The position numbers and the translations under genes are program-made. Below are positions 23,737-30,477 of a stretch of 30,477 nucleotides of DNA, piece after piece. The DNA lies in contig JASHQT010000612.1 in assembly GCA_030039005.1 (NCBI GenBank), positions 1 to 30,477 on the forward strand, read 5' to 3'. Numbering within the stretch: the stretch's first letter is position 1; each line of letters starts with the position of its first letter. Source of the stretch: Bryobacteraceae bacterium. Lineage in GTDB: Bacteria; Acidobacteriota; Terriglobia; Bryobacterales; Bryobacteraceae. The notes below the pieces were generated by a model. The model had not been told where the DNA came from, did not search any database, and saw nothing but the letters and a program-made list of their open reading frames with translations.

Positions 23737-24432
23737 TCAGGCTCCGGGCTCTGAGGCCTCAAATCCGCCGTTCAGCCACTCTTCGGCGCGTTTTTCGAGC
23801 GCGATCCGTACCAGTTGGCTGCGTGTGCGGACACCCGTCTTGTCGAACAATTGTTGCATCACGGCTTTGATGGCGCCTTCGGAAGCCTGCAACCGCGCCG
23901 CAATTTCCTTGTTGGTGAGCCCCTCGAAGACGCCTTGCAGGACCGTCCGCTCGCGCTCGGTCAGCGATTGGGAGCTGCGCTGCTCCTCGGATTTTCGCGT
24001 GGCGCCGGCAATCAGCGAACGCATGGCCCGCGGGTCGAGCCACGGCTCCCCCGCCATCACGCGATGGATGGCATCCACCAGTTGGGCCGGAGAGCTGTGC
24101 TTGAGGAAAATGCCTTCCGATCCGCTTTCGAGCACGCGCACCGTGGCGGCATCGCTCATCCCGGCCGTGACCATGAGGACATGTCCTGGGAAGCCCTGGC
24201 CGCGAATTGCTTCCAAAGCCGCAGTTCCCTGCTCCTCCCCCAGGTCGTAATCGAGCAGGATGATATCGGGCCTCTCGCTCGCCCGTTCGTGGGCAATGAG
24301 GGGCAGCGCTTCGGCCACTGTGGCACAGGAGCCCACCATGCGGAAGCCGGGCTCACTCTGCAATAACCGGCTGAGGCTTTCCCGGAACAGACTGTGATCG
24401 TCCACCAGCAGAATCCGGACTTCCTGGGCCAT
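23737..24432 (-). CDS. NarL/FixJ-type response regulator
   Basis: 231 residues: receiver domain (about 5-125) with VRILLVDDHSLFRESL, the phospho-acceptor Asp61 in IILLDYDLGEEQG, the conserved Thr in MVTAG and Lys in IFLKHSSP; then a LuxR-type helix-turn-helix (about 158-218) with LTERERTVLQ, GLTNKEIAARL and VRTRSQLVRIAL. It is a transcription factor controlled by phosphorylation, almost certainly by the kinase encoded immediately upstream, whose 3' end overlaps this gene by 80 bases. The ATG cannot be moved downstream because the first receiver strand begins at residue 6. AGAGAG lies before the ATG. Confidence 0.93.
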   Translation of the reverse strand: MAQEVRILLVDDHSLFRESLSRLLQSEPGFRMVGSCATVAEALPLIAHERASERPDIILLDYDLGEEQGTAALEAIRGQGFPGHVLMVTAGMSDAATVRVLESGSEGIFLKHSSPAQLVDAIHRVMAGEPWLDPRAMRSLIAGATRKSEEQRSSQSLTERERTVLQGVFEGLTNKEIAARLQASEGAIKAVMQQLFDKTGVRTRSQLVRIALEKRAEEWLNGGFEASEPGA

Positions 24433-25843
24433 GGCTCTCTTTCAGGGTAGCGGTTGGGGCCAGCGCGAGTTCGACCACGAACGTCGAGCCGCCCGCGCCG
24501 CCCCCGCGGGGAGGGGGTTGGTAGCGCAAGTCGCCGCCGAAGGAGCGCAGCAGCGCGCGCGACAGATAAACGCCCAGGCCGGTGGATTGCGCGCCCGGCT
24601 GGAAGGGGCGGAAAAGATGCTCCGGATGGAGCACGCCGCCGCCGGTGTCTTGGACATAAACCGCCACGCGCCCGTCGGCGGCACGAGCGGCAATCCGCAG
24701 CAGGCGCGAAGGCCGGTCCAGCATGGCGCGCTGGCTGTTCTTGGTGAGATTGAGGAACACCTGCATCAGGCTTTGGCGGTCCGCCCACACCGGTGGAAGG
24801 CCGGGCGCGATCTCCCAGCGTACCTCGATGCCGTCTTCCCGCAGGGCGGGCTCGATCACGATGCGCAATTCCTCGAGCAGCGCCGCGAGATCAACCCGCG
24901 CGGCCGGATACGGCGTCTGGCGCAGCTCGAGCGCGGCAATCTTTTCGAGCGTCTGAATCAGCGTGCCCAGCGCCTCGAAATCGTTGTTGTGCGCGAGCGC
25001 GCTGTGGCGCGCCAGATTCTCGTGCACCAGCGCAATGGCGCCGCAGACATTGCGCACCTCGTGCGAAACCGCGCCTACCAGGATGCGCGAGGCCGCGAGC
25101 AACTGGTGCAGGCTGTACTCTTCGCGATTGCGCAGATCCTCGGAAGTATCCACTACCATGGCGGCCAGCCGCGGCCCCACGCTGGTGCGGTAGGTGGAGA
25201 ACCAGATATCGGCCAAAAAAGCTTCGCCGTCCTCGCGCTGGCCGCGGCCCTGCATTACCGTCCGGAACGAGGGGCGGTTGGTTTCGAGCGACGGAACATT
25301 GACCAGCGAGGGAAGATACTGGCGTATGGGACGCCCCGCGAGCTTTCCCGAATCCATGCCGAACAACCGGTGGGCGGCGTCATTGGCTTGCAACACGGTT
25401 CCGTCCGCGTCGGCGGTGAAAATCGCCACCGGGCTCGAGTCCACCAGCACTTTCAACTGCTCTTCCGCGGCGCGGCGCGCTTCGCTTTCCGATTCGATCT
25501 GCTTTAGGTGCCCGAGCGCGGACTGCCGGCTGCGGACCACTTCATAGACGAACAGCCCCATGCCCAGGAACGCCGCGAACACCAGAATGTCGCGTGGAAT
25601 CCCGGTGCTGGGGCGCCACTCGAAGGAATCGAAAAGCTCCGCCAGAAAGGTGCAGAAAGCCGCTACGCCGACGATCTGCCAGCGCTTCAAAACGCTGCCG
25701 ACCATCAGCATGGGGAACAGGTAGAGAAAGCCCAGCGTGACTTCCTGGTCAGCTAGCCAGTCGGCAATCGCGATCGCGGCAATGAGCAGTCCGGCTTTGA
25801 GCAAGACCGACTTAGGACCGCCACGGAGAAAGAACGAAAGCAT
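24353..25843 (-). CDS. Membrane PAS sensor histidine kinase
   Basis: 496 residues. About four N-terminal membrane helices (roughly 12-30, 37-50, 54-72 and 86-103), a short coiled segment, a PAS domain (about 130-240: SSPVAIFTADADGTVLQAND), then the dimerisation/phosphoacceptor helix with His261 in AVSHEVRNVCGAI. The ATPase domain has the N box NLTKNSQRAM, the G1 box VQDTGGGV and the G2 box GLGVYLSRALLRSFGG, then STFVVELAL. The signal is unknown; the PAS domain has no visible cysteine or haem motif. The last 26 or so residues, a Ser/Pro/Gly-rich tail after the catalytic core, are encoded in the overlap with the response regulator. The kinase gene is divergent from the atypical receiver gene at 26023. 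Confidence 0.92.
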   Translation of the reverse strand: MLSFFLRGGPKSVLLKAGLLIAAIAIADWLADQEVTLGFLYLFPMLMVGSVLKRWQIVGVAAFCTFLAELFDSFEWRPSTGIPRDILVFAAFLGMGLFVYEVVRSRQSALGHLKQIESESEARRAAEEQLKVLVDSSPVAIFTADADGTVLQANDAAHRLFGMDSGKLAGRPIRQYLPSLVNVPSLETNRPSFRTVMQGRGQREDGEAFLADIWFSTYRTSVGPRLAAMVVDTSEDLRNREEYSLHQLLAASRILVGAVSHEVRNVCGAIALVHENLARHSALAHNNDFEALGTLIQTLEKIAALELRQTPYPAARVDLAALLEELRIVIEPALREDGIEVRWEIAPGLPPVWADRQSLMQVFLNLTKNSQRAMLDRPSRLLRIAARAADGRVAVYVQDTGGGVLHPEHLFRPFQPGAQSTGLGVYLSRALLRSFGGDLRYQPPPRGGGAGGSTFVVELALAPTATLKESHGPGSPDSAGGRSQSVPGKPQPVIAE

Positions 25844-26022
25844 CGGGATGCGCGCTGGATCGCTACCCTATAGTGTAGATCTAAGAATTCTGCCAGCGCC
25901 TGGGCTCCCTACCCCATTCTGTAGAGGCCCCTCTAATCCGTTGAGAAATACGAGAATTTAGCGCAGCAGGCTCCCGGCGGGCGCGATTCACATGGTTTGC
26001 GAATTGCAGGTTACCAAGCCAA

Positions 26023-26373
26023 GTGCGGGTGAAAACTGTTCAAGTGGCCATCCCCGATCCCGCGTATGCGGATTCCGTTCGTAATCTGTTAATTCAGGAC
26101 GTCCGGCACCAGATCCACTTGGTGGAGAGGCCGAATTTCGATCTCCCCGGCGTCATCATTATGGACGCGCTGTGCGTCAACAGCTTTCCGACGGTGGCGA
26201 AGGAACAGAAGCGGTTGCTGGTGATGGCGCATAAAGAGCGCGACGATTTGTCCAAACTCTGGGATGCGGGGGTCAGGCACGTGCTGTTTTATGAAGATCC
26301 TCCGCGGTTGCTGGCCATACAGGTGCTCGGCATCGAGCTGAGTCTGGCGGCCAACGGGACGGGCGCGGGTTGA
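26023..26373 (+). CDS. Small protein with degenerate receiver-like fold
   Basis: 116 residues from a GTG at 26023 (a second GTG at 26029 is an equal candidate). The strand-helix order looks like a response-regulator receiver: VQVAIPDPAYADSVRNLL, VIIMDAL with one Asp in the place of the phospho-acceptor, RLLVMAHKERDDL and AGVRHVLFYEDPP near the final strand. The double-acidic site and the conserved Lys are not clearly kept (YED instead of K), so it may not be phosphorylated conventionally. It is divergent from the histidine kinase and convergent with cydB (20 bases between stops). It may be a phosphorylation-independent partner of the kinase, but only position and fold impression support this. 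Confidence 0.6.
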   Translation: MRVKTVQVAIPDPAYADSVRNLLIQDVRHQIHLVERPNFDLPGVIIMDALCVNSFPTVAKEQKRLLVMAHKERDDLSKLWDAGVRHVLFYEDPPRLLAIQVLGIELSLAANGTGAG

Positions 26374-26393
26374 GTCATTTCACCCACTGGGGT

Positions 26394-27422
26394 CTATTCC
26401 ACCACCTTTCCGGCCAAGCGCCGATATACAAATGTCGAGTAGAGCGCTGCCAAAATCATCCCCGGAATCCACCAAGCCAAGCCGATGTACAGCCCATACT
26501 CGGCAGCGGAAGCGTTGAAGATGGTCAGACCGGCGTTGGCTGCGACGTTGGACGGCAGAACATAAGGGAAAACCCCAAAGGCCGCGCTAGTCAGCATGCC
26601 GACCAGGTACAGGCACGAACCGAGGAACGCCGCCATGTCGCGAGAATGAGAGCCGTACAACTTCATGCCTGCCAGTCCGCACAATGCGAGCAAGGGGAAC
26701 ACGTATCCCCACGGATGCGCCGAGAACTGTTCGCCCAGGTGCGGCTGAAGCTCGAAACTTACCAAGGTGATCAGGGCCGTGAATACCAACACCGCCCACC
26801 AAATTCTTGCTCCCAGCGCGCGGGCGCGTTGTTGCAGATCGCCTAAGGTTCGCGACGCCACCCAATAGCAACCATGCGCCGTGAGCGCGACAAACGAGGC
26901 TGCGCCGATCGCGAGTGTGTACCAGTCCACGATGCCCGCATTCTTGCCGGGCTGGAAATCGGTCCACAGCGGAAGGAAAAAATATCCGTCGGAGCCGAGC
27001 GGAACGCCGCGCACCACGTTGCCTAATGCGGCGCCGAACAACAACGCCAGCAGGGCGCTCGAACCGCCGAAAATCAGATCCCAAAATGGGCCCCAGATCG
27101 GGCTCGCGATATGGCTGCGGAACTCGATCGAAATTCCGCGCAGGATCAGCAGCCACAGCACCATCATGAGCGCCAGATAGAATCCGCTGAACGCGGCCGA
27201 GTACAACGCTGGAAACGCGAAGTAGAGCGTACCACCGCCGGCCAGCAGCCACACCTCATTGCCGTCCCACACCGGGCCGATGGAGCGTAGGACTTGCCGG
27301 CGTTCCTGATCCGTGTGTGCCACGAACAAATGCACAATGCCCGCGCCAAGATCGAAACCATCCAACACCACGTATCCGGCGATCATGATCGCGACCAGGC
27401 AGAACCAAACGGTCGCGATCAT
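26394..27422 (-). CDS. cydB: Cytochrome bd ubiquinol oxidase subunit II
   Basis: 342 residues, all-helical membrane protein that forms a heterodimer with CydA in the high-affinity quinol oxidase. Family signatures: the N-terminal YVVLDGFDLGAGIVHLF, SIGPVWDGNEVWLLAGGGT and FPALYSAAFSGFYLALMM, then RGISIEFRSH; the C-terminus contains ILAALYSTFVYRRLAGK. The ATG at 27420-27422 overlaps the TGA of cydA (ATGA), so the subunits are co-translated. No cydX-like small ORF follows: only 20 bases separate this stop from the convergent gene. Supports respiration at low oxygen or under nitrosative or cyanide-type stress. Confidence 0.96.
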   Translation of the reverse strand: MIATVWFCLVAIMIAGYVVLDGFDLGAGIVHLFVAHTDQERRQVLRSIGPVWDGNEVWLLAGGGTLYFAFPALYSAAFSGFYLALMMVLWLLILRGISIEFRSHIASPIWGPFWDLIFGGSSALLALLFGAALGNVVRGVPLGSDGYFFLPLWTDFQPGKNAGIVDWYTLAIGAASFVALTAHGCYWVASRTLGDLQQRARALGARIWWAVLVFTALITLVSFELQPHLGEQFSAHPWGYVFPLLALCGLAGMKLYGSHSRDMAAFLGSCLYLVGMLTSAAFGVFPYVLPSNVAANAGLTIFNASAAEYGLYIGLAWWIPGMILAALYSTFVYRRLAGKVVE

Positions 27423-28768
27423 CGCACGGCCTCCGTCACCTCAACGGGCGCGGCGCTGGGCCCGTTTCCGATCTCGCGTGAAACCAGAAACAGGAACAGC
27501 ACGCCCAACAGGAAATACATGCCCATGAAGCCGATCAGCGTGAACAAGCCGTTGCTGGCCGATACGCGCGGCGAGGCGCCCTCGGCGGTGCGCAGCAGCC
27601 CGTAAATGAGCCAAGGCTGGCGTCCCAGTTCCGCCGTCATCCATCCGGCCGTGGTGGCGATATAAGGAAACGGCAGCGCCAGCATCAACGCCCATAGCAG
27701 CGCGCGGTTTTGATAAAGACGCCCCCGCCACAGCGACCAGACGCTCAGCGCCGCCAGCAGAATGAGCAGCGTTCCGAGGCCGACCATGATGTGATAGCTG
27801 TAATAGAGCAGCGGGATGTTGTCGGGCCACAGGTCTTGCGGAAAATCCTTCAGGCCCTTGACCGCCGCGCCCCAGCGCCGGTAGGTGAGGAAGCTGAGCG
27901 CCTTGGGCACCAACAGCGGATTGTCCAGCTCGAGTTTCTGCGTGTCCGGTTGACCCAGGATGGCGATCGGGGCGCCGCCGGTGGTGTCGAAGAGTCCTTC
28001 CATCGCCGCGAGTGTCACGGGTTGATGCTCGGCGACCATACGCCCCTGGCCGTCACCGGTTGGAAATAGCAGCAGGGCTACCGCAATGGCTCCGGCGACG
28101 ACCCCCGTTCGCACGAAAATGCGCCCGTGCTCCCGATGATTACCCATCAGCAGGTAGTAGGCGCCGATGGAAGCCATCACAAAACTTCCCGTCACCACGG
28201 TGGCGATCATATTGTGGAGATACTGCCAGAGGATCCACGGATTCAATACCAGGCCCCAGAAGTTGTCCAACAAAACCTTGCCGCCGGCGCCCATGCGGTA
28301 ACCGGCGGGATGCTGCATCCAGGCATCCGTGGCGATGATGAAATAGCCCGACATCCAGGAGCCGAGAAACACCAGGAACGAGGCCAGCCAGTGCATTTTG
28401 GCGCTGAGTTGCTTTTCCCCGAAAATGAACAGGCCCAGAAAGCTGGACTCCAAGAAGAACGCAAACACGCCTTCCATGGCCAGTGTTTGGCCGATCACAC
28501 CGCCTGCGTCATTGGAGAACTTGGCCCAATTCGTTCCGAATTGGAACTCCATCGGGATTCCCGTCACCACGCCCATGGCGAAATTGATGGCGAAGATTCT
28601 CATCCAAAAACGGGCCGCTTCATTGTAAGAGGCATTACCCGTTCTGAGTGCTGCTGTCTTCAAAATGACAATCAGCAGCGCCAGCCCCATGGTGAGTTGG
28701 GGGAACAAGTAATGGAATGTGACGGTGAAGGCGAAATGCAGCCGGTGGACTGCCAGGGCAGAATCCAT
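27419..28768 (-). CDS. cydA: Cytochrome bd ubiquinol oxidase subunit I
   Basis: 449 residues. Haem ligands and conserved acids are present: His19 in FTVTFHYLFPQLT, Glu99 and Glu107 in AMEGVFAFFLESSFLG, His185 in YLHNMIAT, Met328 in YYSYHIMVGLG, and the GRQPW motif near 382. The quinol-binding region (GRMVAEHQPVTLAAMEG) is followed by a short loop, so this is the short Q-loop type rather than the long E. coli type. It oxidises quinol and reduces oxygen to water without proton pumping. The ATG at 28766-28768 is preceded by AGGGG. It lies 36 bases after the DUF72 gene and ends in the ATGA junction with cydB, so the three genes probably form one operon. Confidence 0.96.
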   Translation of the reverse strand: MDSALAVHRLHFAFTVTFHYLFPQLTMGLALLIVILKTAALRTGNASYNEAARFWMRIFAINFAMGVVTGIPMEFQFGTNWAKFSNDAGGVIGQTLAMEGVFAFFLESSFLGLFIFGEKQLSAKMHWLASFLVFLGSWMSGYFIIATDAWMQHPAGYRMGAGGKVLLDNFWGLVLNPWILWQYLHNMIATVVTGSFVMASIGAYYLLMGNHREHGRIFVRTGVVAGAIAVALLLFPTGDGQGRMVAEHQPVTLAAMEGLFDTTGGAPIAILGQPDTQKLELDNPLLVPKALSFLTYRRWGAAVKGLKDFPQDLWPDNIPLLYYSYHIMVGLGTLLILLAALSVWSLWRGRLYQNRALLWALMLALPFPYIATTAGWMTAELGRQPWLIYGLLRTAEGASPRVSASNGLFTLIGFMGMYFLLGVLFLFLVSREIGNGPSAAPVEVTEAVR

Positions 28769-28804
28769 GGCAATCCCCTAAGCAGGTGTAGTGCCAGTTA
28801 AGCT

Positions 28805-29737
28805 TTACGCCACGGCGCGGCGCTCCGGCGCGTAGCGCGCAAACAGAGCTTCCTGCATCGGACGTTCGGCTCGGAATTCGGCCAGCTCCTCGGGGAAGCG
28901 TTCAATGAGCGGGGCGGGGGCGAGCCTCCGGTCGTCGCCAAGCATCTGGGCGAGTTGGAGCGCATTCACCACGGCTTTCCCGCCTACGTCATTATTGGCG
29001 AACACAAAGGTGGTCGCGGCGTGCTGCTGGATGTTTGCGATGCGCTGCATCCATTCGCCGAGCTCCGTGGGTGAATAGAGGTAGTCGTGCGCCGTTGCCG
29101 GTCGCGCCGAACGGCCAAACTCCCGCTCCCAGTGCGCCGGATTGCGCCCGTGCAGCCGCACGTAGCCGATCCGCGAAGTGAGCATCGCGGCCGGAGGCAT
29201 GCCTTTGATGTACGGGGGTTGATCGATATTCGCGAAGCCGATGCGATAATCGATCAGCGTCCCCAGCGCCTCCTCGTGCAGCCAACTCGCGTGCCGCATC
29301 TCCGCCACCAGCGGGAACTCGTGGAACGCGCGCCGCAGCGCGATCACGTGCGCGCGATTCTCTTCTGTATAGCGGAAGCTCCAGGGAAATTGCATCAGCA
29401 CGCAGCCGAGCTTGCGCGCCCGCTGGAACGGCCATAGGCCTTCCTTGAAACGCGCGATTTCCGGCGCGGCGAGCGACCGCTCGTGCGTGAACGCGCGGCC
29501 CAGCTTCGCTGTGAACAGGAATTTCGGGTTGTGCGCCACCTTCCGGAGCCAAATTGCCGCGAGTTCCGGCCGGATGGCTTGATAAAAGCTGGTGTTGATC
29601 TCCACCGCGTCGAAATACGTGGCGAGATCCTCCAGGGCGTGAAAGCCGCGCGGCTTCAGCTTGGGATAGACGATGCCGTTCCAGTGCGGATAAGACCAAC
29701 CGGACGGGCCGCAGTGCAGTGTTCGGGGGAGGGACAT
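28805..29737 (-). CDS. DUF72 (YecE-like) TIM-barrel protein
   Basis: 310 residues with the family hallmarks: the N-terminal CGPSGWSYPHWNGIVYP, FDAVEINTSFYQ, FLFTAKLGRAFTHER, LGCVLMQFPWSF, FPLVAEMRHASWL, GYVRLHGRNP and FVFANNDVGGKAVVNALQL. DUF72 proteins adopt a TIM barrel; their biochemical role is not established. It is the first gene of the probable DUF72-cydA-cydB transcript, driven by a strong promoter at 29771-29799. The nearest AGGAG lies 14 bases before the ATG, longer than usual, with no alternative start in frame. Confidence 0.93.
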   Translation of the reverse strand: MSLPRTLHCGPSGWSYPHWNGIVYPKLKPRGFHALEDLATYFDAVEINTSFYQAIRPELAAIWLRKVAHNPKFLFTAKLGRAFTHERSLAAPEIARFKEGLWPFQRARKLGCVLMQFPWSFRYTEENRAHVIALRRAFHEFPLVAEMRHASWLHEEALGTLIDYRIGFANIDQPPYIKGMPPAAMLTSRIGYVRLHGRNPAHWEREFGRSARPATAHDYLYSPTELGEWMQRIANIQQHAATTFVFANNDVGGKAVVNALQLAQMLGDDRRLAPAPLIERFPEELAEFRAERPMQEALFARYAPERRAVA

Positions 29738-29748
29738 GGCACTCGCTG

Positions 29749-29794
29749 ATTCTCCTTTTCTTCGCCCTCTAGTATGGGCGAAGATCAGGAGAAT
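29749..29794. repeat. 46-bp interrupted palindrome over the DUF72 promoter
   Basis: Two 19-base arms, 29749-29767 and 29776-29794, are inverted copies matching at 17 of 19 positions, with an 8-base spacer (TCTAGTAT). The innermost 8 bases of each arm plus the next one match without a break (CTTCGCCC / GGGCGAAG). The element spans the -10 box, the spacer of the promoter and the purine-rich leader that includes AGGAG. As transcription would begin inside one arm, the RNA would not contain the whole hairpin, so a DNA-level operator is the likelier role. Confidence 0.7.
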
Positions 29795-29799
29795 GTCAA
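29771..29799 (-). promoter_or_regulatory. Strong sigma70 promoter for DUF72-cydAB
   Basis: On the minus strand a consensus TTGACA (29794-29799) and CATACT (29771-29776) lie exactly 17 bases apart, placing the start near 29764 and the leader at about 27 bases. The -10 box sits at the centre of the 46-bp palindrome. Confidence 0.75.
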
Positions 29800-29896
29800 G
29801 GGGCTTGGTTCGTAAATCGAAACCTTTCGGCCTGGGATTTATCTATGTTTAGATTGGTCGCATATCTGCTCGCAATTCGCACACGGGAGGTTCCTT

Positions 29897-30477
29897 ATGC
29901 GGCGAAGTCGTTTGTTTATGTGGCAGAGTATAAGCTGGGGGGTGGGAATATTCCTGCCGGCCTGCGTATTTTCCCTGGCCGGCGGGTCTGCTCTCGCCGA
30001 CGTGATCCCCATCTCTGTTTCCCAATCCGTTAGCGGTACGGAAGAACCAGAGGTCTGCGTGGGAGGCTTTATCGGCACCTGCTCGTCGAATTCTTCGGGC
30101 TTTTCCGTCTCGAATACTACCGTTGGGCCTTATAGCGTGAATAAATCAGACCAGGCCACTGCGACGATCTTTGACTACGAGGACGGCGCTAGTTACAGCG
30201 TCACAGCGAGCGCGCAGGCGGACCAGAGTTCCAACGAAACCGCCAACTCCATTTCAGTTTCCATGGACACCACTACCGGGATCGCCACGGGAGCGACAGG
30301 TTTTTTGTCGCCCGTGGATGGCGGTCAGGCGCAGGGGACCAACGACTTCACTTTTCAGTTCGACCTCAGCGCGCCTTCTTTAGTGGATCTTACGGGGTCG
30401 GCGAGCACCGACGAAGGCGGAATGGGTCTGTTCCCAACGTTCTCTCAGAATATGGCCTTTTCATTGATTGGGCCGGG
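29897..30477 (+). CDS. Secreted Ser/Thr-rich protein, C-terminus beyond window (possible PEP-CTERM type)
   Basis: Open frame of 193 codons from the ATG at 29897-29899 to the window end, with a strong GGGAGG site 6 bases upstream. The N-terminus is a signal peptide: MRRSRLFMWQ, then a hydrophobic stretch (GVGIFLPACVFSLAGGSALA) with a probable cleavage after ALA. The mature part starts DVIPISVSQSVSGTEEP and is rich in Ser, Thr, Asn and Gly (VSNTTVGPYSVNKSDQATA, TFSQNMAFSLIGP), with an early Cys pair (CVGG, GTCSS). It looks like acidobacterial PEP-CTERM surface proteins, but the diagnostic C-terminus is outside the window, so that is a guess. It is divergent from the DUF72 gene. Confidence 0.78.
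   Translation, partial: MRRSRLFMWQSISWGVGIFLPACVFSLAGGSALADVIPISVSQSVSGTEEPEVCVGGFIGTCSSNSSGFSVSNTTVGPYSVNKSDQATATIFDYEDGASYSVTASAQADQSSNETANSISVSMDTTTGIATGATGFLSPVDGGQAQGTNDFTFQFDLSAPSLVDLTGSASTDEGGMGLFPTFSQNMAFSLIGP

Noticed and set aside
26374..26393. cydX-like small subunit gene after cydB
   Set aside because: Only 20 bases separate the stops of cydB and the convergent gene, leaving no room.

Overview
The window is a high-GC, gene-dense bacterial chromosomal segment with short intergenic gaps and many ATGA or one-to-two-base junctions. The gene set suggests a soil-type Acidobacteriota bacterium (Solibacter/Bryobacter-like): PEP-CTERM secreted proteins, long Ig/DUF11 surface proteins, a haem-c/copper-monooxygenase-like protein, PilZ and HxxxCxxC zinc-finger modules, cytochrome bd and MurJ. 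This assignment is an inference from gene content; there is no rRNA or other phylogenetic marker here. I saw no tRNA, rRNA, CRISPR array or insertion sequence, and no gene-free stretch above about 270 bp.

Layout. 1-2001: the N-terminal half of a MurJ lipid II flippase (minus), a plus-strand scrap resembling the end of an ABC permease, and a secreted protein built from three tandem repeats of about 92 residues. 2163-3779: a plus-strand processive GT2 glycosyltransferase. 3784-6005: a secreted Ig-like protein and a haem-c/copper-monooxygenase-like protein, two bases apart. 6031-12863: a minus-strand surface-sugar operon. In transcription order it runs UGM-like flavoenzyme, methyltransferase, TylF-like methyltransferase, GT2, SIS isomerase, SDR epimerase, GmhB-like phosphatase, transaldolase; several genes overlap by 4-8 bases. 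The SIS plus GmhB-like pair points to a heptose or related modified sugar, with methyl decoration.

12909-20132: a cell-surface module. Three tandem tail-collar (MdpB-like) proteins have their own sigma70-like promoter and a hairpin after the last one. They are followed by a 1540-residue secreted protein with three P-domain-like units, Ig-like and DUF11 units and a C-terminal dockerin, overlapping by ATGA a PEP-CTERM protein whose ectodomain may be cohesin-like. No other phage genes are present, so this does not look like a prophage.

20395-26373: a GNAT acetyltransferase; a polytopic PMT-like protein continuous with a C-terminal DUF4062/TIR-like domain; a PilZ plus zinc-finger protein; a membrane PAS histidine kinase with a NarL-type response regulator (80-base overlap); and a divergent degenerate-receiver protein. 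26394-29737: cytochrome bd oxidase (cydAB) behind a DUF72 gene, whose strong promoter sits inside a 46-bp near-perfect palindrome. From 29897 a secreted protein runs off the right edge.

Most of the window serves the cell envelope: peptidoglycan precursor flipping, polysaccharide synthesis and decoration, surface adhesins, and c-di-GMP and two-component control. The strongest candidates for new biology are the collar-triplet/dockerin/PEP-CTERM module, the GT-C::DUF4062 fusion and the palindromic control element before DUF72-cydAB.
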